Source of the DNA: Candidatus Poribacteria bacterium
GTDB taxonomy: Bacteria; Poribacteria; WGA-4E; UBA9662
Direction: 5' to 3'
DNA length: 31,759 bases
Assembly: GCA_002729015.1 (NCBI GenBank)
Contig: PBVO01000060.1
Coordinates: 112,892 to 144,650, forward strand
Numbering within the stretch: position 1 is the stretch's first letter; each line of letters begins with the position of its first letter. A program made the translations under genes and the position numbers. Positions 1-6,783 of this stretch are shown in pieces. The notes under the pieces were generated by a model. It was not told the DNA's origin, did no database searches, and saw only the letters and a program-made list of their open reading frames with translations.

Positions 1-68
1 GTGTAATTGATCTCGAATCACCCACTAATGTTAGGCAGTCATCAACAGATTGAACCGGAGATATAAAC

Positions 69-1865
69 ATGCCTAGACCTGACAACAAGTCAAACAAAAC
101 AGAAACGATGCCAACTCCTATTGTTGACGAAGTCTATACGGATGAAGATATTGTTCGACAGCAAGAATACCAGATTGAGTCCCTTCAGAATGAAATTAAT
201 AGTCTGCGTGAGCAAATAAATTCTCCGCCAACGGATGAGACTGAATTGCGTTTGTATGAGATGACTCGTGAATTAATGTCGGCTCACCGGCGGAACCGGA
301 AGTTATCAAATGCTCTTCAAGAAACCAAAGAACATCTGCAAAACCTGAAGGGAAAGGTCGAACAGCTGAGTGCTCCACCAAATCACTATGGGGTTTTTCT
401 TTCTGAGAACAAGGATGGTACCGTTGATATCGACATGTTAGGAAAGAAACAACGTGTCAACGTGGATCCCGAAATTCAGGTTAGTCAATTACGCCGTGGC
501 CAAGAAGTAATTCTTAATGGCGCGTTTAATGTTGTGGGTACTTGTCACTTCGATTCTAGAGGTGATGTAGTCAAAGTGAAAAAAGTCATTGACAGGCAGC
601 GAGTATTGATTGGACTGAGGGCAGATGAAGAGCGTGTAGTCGAAGTTTCCGCGCTGGTAAATACGGATGATCTCAGGTTTGGGGATTCCGTTTTATTGAA
701 TCGGGTGAGTGGCATACTCATGGAAAAATTACCGATGTACGAAGCACAAGATTTAATGCTGCAAGAGGTCCCTGACATCAGTTTCAATGACATTGGCGGT
801 CAAAGCCAACAGATAGAACACATTCGAGATGCGATTGAGACTCCTTATCTTTACCCTGATGAGTATAAGGAGTTTGAACTTTCACCACCCAAGGGCATCC
901 TACTTTATGGGCCACCAGGGTGTGGTAAAACTATGATGGCAAGTGCAATCGCGAACAACTTGGCCAAGCGTATTCGAGAGAAAACAGGCCGTGAGGACGT
1001 ACGGGGGTACTTTATCAATGTCAAAGGCCCAGAGTTGCTCAACAAATATGTTGGGGAAACTGAACGTAAAATCCGAGAGGTATTCCAGAAAGCTCGAAAC
1101 AAATCGAAAGAAGGTGTTCCTGTTGTTATATTTTTTGATGAAATGGATTCGTTGTTCAGGTCCCGCGGTATGGGTATTTCATCAGACATGGAATCAACCG
1201 TTGTCCCTACCTTTTTGGCTGAAATTGACGGGATTGAAGGGTTGCGGGACGTCATAGTAATTGGTGCTAGCAATCGACAAGATCTCCTCGACCCAGCGGT
1301 GCTAAGACCTGGACGCTTAGATGTCAAAATCAAGGTGGATCGGCCAACTGAAGACGACGCTGTAGATATTTTTTCCAAATACTTGTGTGCCGGGATACCA
1401 ATTGATTCTGAGTTACTCGCTGAATATGATGGTGATGAAAAAAAAGCGTTAAACAGTGTAATCCTCGCTGCCATAAACGAGATGTATACCACGACTGATG
1501 ATAACAAGTTCATTGAAGTTACTTATGCTCGTGGTGAACGAGAGATGTTATATTTCAAAGATTTTGTTAGTGGGGCTATGATTCGTAACATTGTGGACCG
1601 TGCCAAAAAGTCTGCAGTTAAGAGATTAATAAAGGATTCATCAAAAGAATCGGGTAAAAAAGGACTTCAACTCGATGATCTGGTTCAAGCAATTCGGGAA
1701 GAATATAAGGAAAATGAGGACTTGCCAAATACCACTAATCCTGACGATTGGGCTAAAATTTCCGGACGTAAAGGAGAACGTATTGTAAATATTCGTGCCA
1801 TGACTGATGAGCCAGAAAAAAGGAAAAAAGAAATTAAGACAGTTAAAGGTGGAGCTTACTTGTAA
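69..1865 (+). CDS. mpa: Proteasome-associated ring ATPase (Mpa/ARC)
   Basis: AAA+ ATPase of 598 residues that recognises pupylated proteins, unfolds them and feeds them into the 20S proteasome in the cytoplasm. Seen in the sequence: a charged N-terminal region that looks like a coiled coil (about residues 25-100), the part that binds Pup in this family; an OB-fold interdomain (about 105-235); and one AAA module with Walker A GPPGCGKT (281-288) and Walker B VVIFFDEMD (Asp357-Glu358). The C-terminus ends in GGAYL with a penultimate Tyr, like the gate-opening tail of mycobacterial Mpa. Length matches the family. The ATG has a GGAG Shine-Dalgarno at 57-60. It is the first gene of the proteasome operon, and dop begins one base after its stop. 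The family assignment is firm. The name ARC is equally usable outside mycobacteria. Confidence 0.96.
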   Translation: MPRPDNKSNKTETMPTPIVDEVYTDEDIVRQQEYQIESLQNEINSLREQINSPPTDETELRLYEMTRELMSAHRRNRKLSNALQETKEHLQNLKGKVEQLSAPPNHYGVFLSENKDGTVDIDMLGKKQRVNVDPEIQVSQLRRGQEVILNGAFNVVGTCHFDSRGDVVKVKKVIDRQRVLIGLRADEERVVEVSALVNTDDLRFGDSVLLNRVSGILMEKLPMYEAQDLMLQEVPDISFNDIGGQSQQIEHIRDAIETPYLYPDEYKEFELSPPKGILLYGPPGCGKTMMASAIANNLAKRIREKTGREDVRGYFINVKGPELLNKYVGETERKIREVFQKARNKSKEGVPVVIFFDEMDSLFRSRGMGISSDMESTVVPTFLAEIDGIEGLRDVIVIGASNRQDLLDPAVLRPGRLDVKIKVDRPTEDDAVDIFSKYLCAGIPIDSELLAEYDGDEKKALNSVILAAINEMYTTTDDNKFIEVTYARGEREMLYFKDFVSGAMIRNIVDRAKKSAVKRLIKDSSKESGKKGLQLDDLVQAIREEYKENEDLPNTTNPDDWAKISGRKGERIVNIRAMTDEPEKRKKEIKTVKGGAYL

Positions 1866-1866
1866 A

Positions 1867-3408
1867 ATGAGTTTCCCTTCAATAATTGGCACAGAAACTG
1901 AATATGGGATTTCCGTGAGAAACGTCAAGGAACAAGATCCTGTTGCGGCCTCTATGTTGGTCGTAAGTTCTTATAGTCAAAAAGATGTAGGATCGGCTGA
2001 CGAGTCAACTGAGAATGACATTTATTGGGATTATGATCAAGAGTCACCTCTAACTGATGCCCGGGGCTTTGTTTATGAAGGTGGGAATGGCGTACCAAAA
2101 GACGAAGATAACACTGTTATTAACGATATTCTTATCAACGGTGGTAGATATTATGTTGATCATGCCCACCCAGAATACTGCACACCAGAATGTACTACGG
2201 CAAGAGATGTAGTCATATATGAAAAAGCAGGGGATCTAATTGTTGATTCGTCACGTAAAAAGGCTGAAGCTACCCTACCAGCAGAACAAGAAATCCTCAT
2301 TTATAAAAATAATACCGACTACAAAGGACATAGTTATGGTAGCCACGAAAATTATCTTGTACCAAGAGAAATTGAGTTTCAGGATTTTACGGATGCACTA
2401 ACACCTTTCTTTGTCACACGGCAAATTATTGCAGGAAGTGGAAAGATCGGTTTTGAAAATGGCGCTGAACCAGTTGATTTTCAGATTTCCCAACGAGCCG
2501 ATTTCTTTGAGACCGAAGTTGGGCTAAGTACGATGGTTTCTCGACCAATTATCAATACAAGAGATGAACCACACGCCAATAATGAAATCTACCGTCGCCT
2601 TCATGTGATTGTTGGCGATTCCAACATGTCGGAATTTTCAATATACCTAAAAATTGGGATTACCTCGCTGGTTTTGAGACTGATTCAGATTGGTGCGTTG
2701 AAGTGTCAGTTCAAGTTGATGGATCCTGTTAGTGACATTAGAAAGGTTTCTAGAGACTTAACCTGTCAGAAAAAACTGAGACTAGAATCAGGCGAAGAAA
2801 AATCGCCAATTGAGTTACAACGGGACTATCTAAATTTAGTCCGGCGAAGCTTTTCCACAGACGAACTAAGCTTTACAGACCTAGATATTTTATCTAAATG
2901 GGATTTTGTCTTAAATCAATTAGAAAGTGATCCTATGCAGTTAGACAAGCATTTAGATTGGGTGATCAAGCTCCGACTGATGTCGGCATATATAGAAAGA
3001 CACAATCTAAATTGGAAAGACTCGCGTATTAAGATGCTTGACTTACAGTATCACGACTTACGTTCCGATAGAGGTTTATACCATCGTTTGGTCAAAAACA
3101 ATCAAGTGGTTTCAGTTGTTGACCAAGAAGAAATCATTCACGCGATGACCTGTCCACCAACTGATACTCGAGCTTATTTTCGTGGCACATGCTTAAGAAA
3201 GTTTAGTGCGGATATACACAGCGTAAGTTGGAATTCGATTGTCTTTTCTACTGAAGGTTCGTCGTTGAATAAAATCTTTATGGATCGACCGCATTTTGGT
3301 AATAAAGCCTTAGTTGGTGACTTGCTCAATTGTAATAGTGTCAGCCAATTGGTCGAGAAACTTGCTTCTTCTGATGATCCTGTTGAGCCCGTTAGTGATT
3401 CATCTTAA
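1867..3408 (+). CDS. dop: Pup deamidase/depupylase Dop
   Basis: Member of the glutamine-synthetase-like Dop/PafA family, 513 residues. It hydrolyses the isopeptide bond between Pup and substrate lysines, and in species with Pup-GGQ it also deamidates Pup. Seen: GTETEYG near the N-terminus (metal/ATP-binding Glu10 and Glu12), and YYVDHAHPEY with Asp98 at the position of the catalytic Asp. Between them, roughly residues 40-75, lies an extra stretch ending in PLTDARG that corresponds to the Dop loop and is absent from the PafA copy at 5254. This, and the position between mpa and pup, separates Dop from PafA. I chose the ATG at 1867 because it gives the family N-terminus and follows the mpa stop by one base. 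An upstream in-frame ATG at 1807 would add 20 residues that overlap mpa. GGTGGAG at 1848-1854 is a possible ribosome site. Confidence 0.95.
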   Translation: MSFPSIIGTETEYGISVRNVKEQDPVAASMLVVSSYSQKDVGSADESTENDIYWDYDQESPLTDARGFVYEGGNGVPKDEDNTVINDILINGGRYYVDHAHPEYCTPECTTARDVVIYEKAGDLIVDSSRKKAEATLPAEQEILIYKNNTDYKGHSYGSHENYLVPREIEFQDFTDALTPFFVTRQIIAGSGKIGFENGAEPVDFQISQRADFFETEVGLSTMVSRPIINTRDEPHANNEIYRRLHVIVGDSNMSEFSIYLKIGITSLVLRLIQIGALKCQFKLMDPVSDIRKVSRDLTCQKKLRLESGEEKSPIELQRDYLNLVRRSFSTDELSFTDLDILSKWDFVLNQLESDPMQLDKHLDWVIKLRLMSAYIERHNLNWKDSRIKMLDLQYHDLRSDRGLYHRLVKNNQVVSVVDQEEIIHAMTCPPTDTRAYFRGTCLRKFSADIHSVSWNSIVFSTEGSSLNKIFMDRPHFGNKALVGDLLNCNSVSQLVEKLASSDDPVEPVSDSS

Positions 3409-3427
3409 CCAAATAGGAGGTATCAAG

Positions 3428-3649
3428 GTGTCGCCTGATAAGCATAAAGAACAAGAAGAAAAAAACACGCAAAGTGCAGAGCAAGAAGGAACTCAAGACA
3501 CTGAGTCTGTTCAACCAAATAAAGAGGTTACGGAAAAAGGTGAAGAAATCAAAGATGATTTAGATCGGCTTCTGGACGAAATTGATGAAATCTTAGAAGA
3601 AGAGTATGAGGAATTTATAGAAAGTTACGTTCAGCGGGGAGGAGAGTAG
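3428..3649 (+). CDS. pup: Prokaryotic ubiquitin-like protein Pup
   Basis: Small modifier of 73 residues that PafA joins through its C-terminal Glu side chain to lysines of proteins bound for the proteasome. The N-terminal half is hydrophilic and probably disordered. The C-terminal half has the conserved Mpa-binding helix (DRLLDEIDEILEEEYEEF) followed by YVQRGGE. It ends in Glu rather than Gln, so it is ready for ligation without deamidation. The start is GTG at 3428, preceded by a strong AGGAGG at 3415-3420. The same frame stays open upstream to 3314, but that part overlaps dop in another frame and is unlike Pup. The codons for the last Gly-Gly-Glu also look like the ribosome site of prcB, whose GTG overlaps the TAG stop. 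Confidence 0.95.
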   Translation: MSPDKHKEQEEKNTQSAEQEGTQDTESVQPNKEVTEKGEEIKDDLDRLLDEIDEILEEEYEEFIESYVQRGGE

Positions 3650-4482
3650 TGACGCCCGATCAGTCAGAATACATAACAAACGATCTTCTTCAAATTCTGA
3701 AGTGTCGACAACCTAGCTTGTTACAATCTTTTTCTACTAACGCTCAGTTTATAGAATCTACTCAGCCTCGTGGCGAGGTGGGACAATTCTTAGAAGGCAC
3801 AACGATCCTAGCTCTAATTTACGCTGACGGTGTCGTTGTAGCAGGAGATCGTCAAGCAACTGGAGGATTCCAAATTGGTGAACGTAGGGTCCAAAAAGTA
3901 TATGAGGTTGATACACATTCGGCTATTGCTATTGCAGGTGTTGCTGGTCCATGTATTGATATGGCTAAACTCTTTCAAACTCAGGTGGAGTTCTACGAGA
4001 AAGTCGAAGGATCTCACCTAAGTCTAGAGGGAAAAGCCAGTTATTTATCAAACATGCTGAAATCCAATTTACCCTTGGCACTTCAGGGTTTGATTGTCAT
4101 ACCAATCTTTGCCGGCTATGATTTAAAAGAGAATATAGGGCGTATTTTCAAATATGATATTACCGGAGGGCGGTACGAACAGGTAGATTACTATGCTGAG
4201 GGGTCAGGCGGCAAGGATGCTCGGTCAGCTCTTAAAAAATTGTACCGTCCTGAAATGAAGTCAAGGGAAGCCCTTCATGCTGTTCTCCATGCTCTATGGG
4301 ATGCTGCAGACGAAGATGTTGGAACCGCAGGTCCAGATTTCCTTCGTAACATTTATCCGATTGTTCGTATTATCGATCAATCAGGCATTACCGAAGTCTC
4401 CCCAGAAATAATAAAATCCTTTTACACTGATCTCTTTCAAAGAATTAGCGAAAATAAAAGCTCGCTTTCCGAAAGTGAGTAG
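3649..4482 (+). CDS. prcB: 20S proteasome beta subunit PrcB
   Basis: Catalytic subunit of the proteasome core, 277 residues including a propeptide of 50 residues. The predicted self-cleavage is between Gly50 and Thr51 in FLEGTTILAL, exposing Thr as nucleophile. Counting from that Thr as residue 1, the catalytic set is intact: Thr1, Asp17 (in AGDRQATGG) and Lys33 (in RRVQKVYEVD). The GSGG stretch before KDARSAL also fits N-terminal-nucleophile beta subunits. The start is GTG, overlapping the pup stop as TAGTG, with GGGGAGGAG just upstream inside the last pup codons, so translation is probably coupled to Pup. Beta rings stack between rings of PrcA, encoded 67 bases downstream. Confidence 0.96.
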   Translation: MTPDQSEYITNDLLQILKCRQPSLLQSFSTNAQFIESTQPRGEVGQFLEGTTILALIYADGVVVAGDRQATGGFQIGERRVQKVYEVDTHSAIAIAGVAGPCIDMAKLFQTQVEFYEKVEGSHLSLEGKASYLSNMLKSNLPLALQGLIVIPIFAGYDLKENIGRIFKYDITGGRYEQVDYYAEGSGGKDARSALKKLYRPEMKSREALHAVLHALWDAADEDVGTAGPDFLRNIYPIVRIIDQSGITEVSPEIIKSFYTDLFQRISENKSSLSESE

Positions 4483-4549
4483 CAATTAATCTCTTACTGA
4501 AGATTGAGATTTAAAGAAATCTAGGATAGCTTGCGAGGAATTTGTTTTT

Positions 4550-5257
4550 ATGGCATCACCGTACTATGTTTCTCCAGATCAGATCATGCAGGATAAATCA
4601 GATTTTGTCCATAAAGGTATTGATCAGGCCAAAGAAGTAATTGTTCTGGAGTATGCAGAAGGAATCGTTTTAGTCGCGGAAAATCCATTGTCAACGGTTT
4701 TTAAAATATCGGAGATCTATGACCGGATTGGGTTTGCTGCGACCGGGCTTTATCGAGAGTATGAAACACTCCGTTTTGTTGGTATTCGCGACGCTGAGAT
4801 CAAAGGGCTAACTTACACAAGGCAAGATGTTACGGCTAAGTGGTTGACTAATGTTTATTCCCAATATATCGGTGGTGTATTTTGGCAGTTGGATTCTAAA
4901 CCTTTAGAAGTCGAGTTATTGGTTTGTGAGGTTGCTGAAACAGGCAATCAAGCGAATAATATTTACCACATTTCTTTTGATGGTACATTTTGGGAAGAAA
5001 AAGACTACGCCGTAATTGGTGGAAGGTCCGATGAAATTTCTCAAATTCTGGAAGATACCTATCAAGCTGAACTTAGCTTACCAGCTGCTGTAAAATTGGC
5101 TACAGAAACCTTCATTTCTATTGAAGATAGCGTCGACGAGGTAGATCGTTATGCGATTAACCCATCGACGCTAGAGGTCGCAGTCTTGGACCAAAAAAGA
5201 AATCGGCGCAAATTTTCTCGCTTGTCCGTTGAGGATATAACCGAAATTTTGTCATGA
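4550..5257 (+). CDS. prcA: 20S proteasome alpha subunit PrcA
   Basis: Non-catalytic subunit, 235 residues, that forms the outer rings of the 20S core and the gate that docks Mpa. Seen: the N-terminal gate segment ASPYYVSPDQIMQDKSDFV, then KGIDQAKEVIVLEYAEG and LVAENPLSTVFKISEIYDRI, which match actinobacterial PrcA closely. SLEVAVLD lies near the end. There is no processed propeptide or active-site Thr, as expected for an alpha subunit. The protein stops soon after the fold and lacks the Ser/Gly-rich tail of the mycobacterial protein. The ATG has AGGA at 4536-4539. Its stop overlaps the pafA start (ATGA), suggesting coupling. Confidence 0.95.
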   Translation: MASPYYVSPDQIMQDKSDFVHKGIDQAKEVIVLEYAEGIVLVAENPLSTVFKISEIYDRIGFAATGLYREYETLRFVGIRDAEIKGLTYTRQDVTAKWLTNVYSQYIGGVFWQLDSKPLEVELLVCEVAETGNQANNIYHISFDGTFWEEKDYAVIGGRSDEISQILEDTYQAELSLPAAVKLATETFISIEDSVDEVDRYAINPSTLEVAVLDQKRNRRKFSRLSVEDITEILS

Positions 5258-6612
5258 AAAGACGTATATTTGGGATTGAAACAGAATACGGAATCATCTG
5301 TACTCCTAAACACCCGAATTCAAAGCCTATGTCAATTCAAAATACTGTTATGTATTTGTTCCGTGAAATCATTCATGGTCGAATGTATCCAGATGTTTTT
5401 CTCGAAAATGGAGCTAGATTTTACCAAGATATAGGTTGTCATCCGGAATATGCTACACCTGAATGTGATGATGTAATTGACCTTGTTGCTCATGATAAAG
5501 CAGGTGAACGAATTCTGGCTCAATTAGCCCGTTCGGCCGAACGCCGTATGAAAAGTGATGGGTTTGATGGAGTTATTTCGGTTTTCAAAAACAACACAGA
5601 TACTCCCGGCAATACGTTTGGTTGCCACGAAAATTATCTGATGGACAGACGAGTTACTTTTCGCCAATTGGCATCGAAGTTAATACCGTTTTTTGTCACA
5701 CGTCAGGTCTTTAGTGGCGCAGGTAAGATTAAACTTGAAAAAGATGGTCGTTATTCTATCTCACAGAGGGCTCAGCACATTCGTGAGGAGATCTCAATCG
5801 CTACTACAACTGCGCGTGGCATTATAAATACAAGAGATGAGCCTCACGCAGATCGAGAAAAATATCGTCGTTTACATGTTATTGTTGGTGACTCAAATAT
5901 GTCAGAATTCACCAACTTTTTGAAGATAGCAACCACCAACATCATTTTGAGGATGATAGAAGATGGTTTTATTGAGCAAAGTTTCAATTTGAAAAATGCC
6001 GTCCGAGCCATTCAACAAATTTCAGATGATATAACTTGCACGCGTAAAATCGAGCTCGAAAATGGAAAGCGTTTATCTGCGGTTGAATTACAGTGGGAAT
6101 ACTTTTACACAGCCAAGCGCTATTTAGAGCAAGAGGAATCTGATTTTATCACTGACCAGACAATGGAATACTGGCAATATGTCTTGCAGTATTTGTCCGA
6201 TGACCCAATGCAATTAGACAGAGAACTTGACTGGGTTATCAAAAAGAAACTGATTGATAAGTATGTAAAAACAAGAAATTTGAACTGGGATTCGGCGAAA
6301 GTTGCGATGCTTGACTTACAGTATCACAACGTTCGTACCGATCAGGGATTATACTATAAGTTGGAAAGAGAAAGTTTAGTTCATCGAATTTGTAAAGACA
6401 AAAATATTGAACGTGCCATGCGTTTTCCACCTGAAACCACTCGGGCTAAATTCCGGGGACGTTTTGTGCAACTCTGCAATGAGAAGAAAATTACTTGTGG
6501 TGTAAACTGGAGTTATATCCAACTTTATGAACCTTACCAAAAGTTATTTTTATCAACTGATCCACTTCAAGCTGAATACGAGGAAGCAAGTAAAATGATT
6601 TACTCGATATAA
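5254..6612 (+). CDS. pafA: Pup-protein ligase PafA
   Basis: ATP-dependent ligase, 452 residues, that phosphorylates the C-terminal Glu of Pup and joins it to substrate lysines. Seen: FGIETEYG (Glu9 and Glu11, metal/ATP site) and GARFYQDIGCHPEYATPECD with Asp59 at the catalytic position. Also shared with the Dop copy are KNNTDTPGNTFGCHENYL, INTRDEPHAD and LHVIVGDSNMSEF. It lacks the Dop loop and is about 60 residues shorter than the paralog at 1867, which marks it as the ligase. It is the last gene of the operon, overlapping prcA by four bases. I see no clean terminator directly after it. Confidence 0.96.
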   Translation: MKRRIFGIETEYGIICTPKHPNSKPMSIQNTVMYLFREIIHGRMYPDVFLENGARFYQDIGCHPEYATPECDDVIDLVAHDKAGERILAQLARSAERRMKSDGFDGVISVFKNNTDTPGNTFGCHENYLMDRRVTFRQLASKLIPFFVTRQVFSGAGKIKLEKDGRYSISQRAQHIREEISIATTTARGIINTRDEPHADREKYRRLHVIVGDSNMSEFTNFLKIATTNIILRMIEDGFIEQSFNLKNAVRAIQQISDDITCTRKIELENGKRLSAVELQWEYFYTAKRYLEQEESDFITDQTMEYWQYVLQYLSDDPMQLDRELDWVIKKKLIDKYVKTRNLNWDSAKVAMLDLQYHNVRTDQGLYYKLERESLVHRICKDKNIERAMRFPPETTRAKFRGRFVQLCNEKKITCGVNWSYIQLYEPYQKLFLSTDPLQAEYEEASKMIYSI

Positions 6613-6686
6613 AAACTGAGGAATTAAGTGATTAGCCAAATGGGAATACATTTGTGCAGACTTACAGCTGTGTTCCTAGAGTTGTA

Positions 6687-6716
6687 TTGCGTTTTTATAT
6701 TTTCCTACTTTAAAAT
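6687..6716 (+). promoter_or_regulatory. Possible sigma-70-like promoter before ppdK
   Basis: TTGCGT at 6687-6692 and TAAAAT at 6711-6716 are 18 bases apart, in the 171-base gap between pafA and ppdK. The -10 element matches the consensus at five of six bases but the -35 element is weak. The gap is AT-rich, so chance is a real alternative. The sequence does not show whether ppdK also reads through from the proteasome operon. Confidence 0.3.
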
Positions 6717-6783
6717 ACTCGGCCGCTTGTAAACAAATCCGAACGATTATTAATTAATACTTTAACACTAAGGAGGCATCGTT

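Noticed and set aside
905..1513. Open frame of 202 codons on the - strand inside mpa
   Set aside because: It lies wholly opposite the conserved AAA domain of Mpa and its translation is low in recognisable features, so it is an antisense shadow.
3314..3427. Longer N-terminus for Pup from an ATG at 3314
   Set aside because: It overlaps dop in another frame and is hydrophobic, unlike Pup; the AGGAGG before the GTG at 3428 decides the start.
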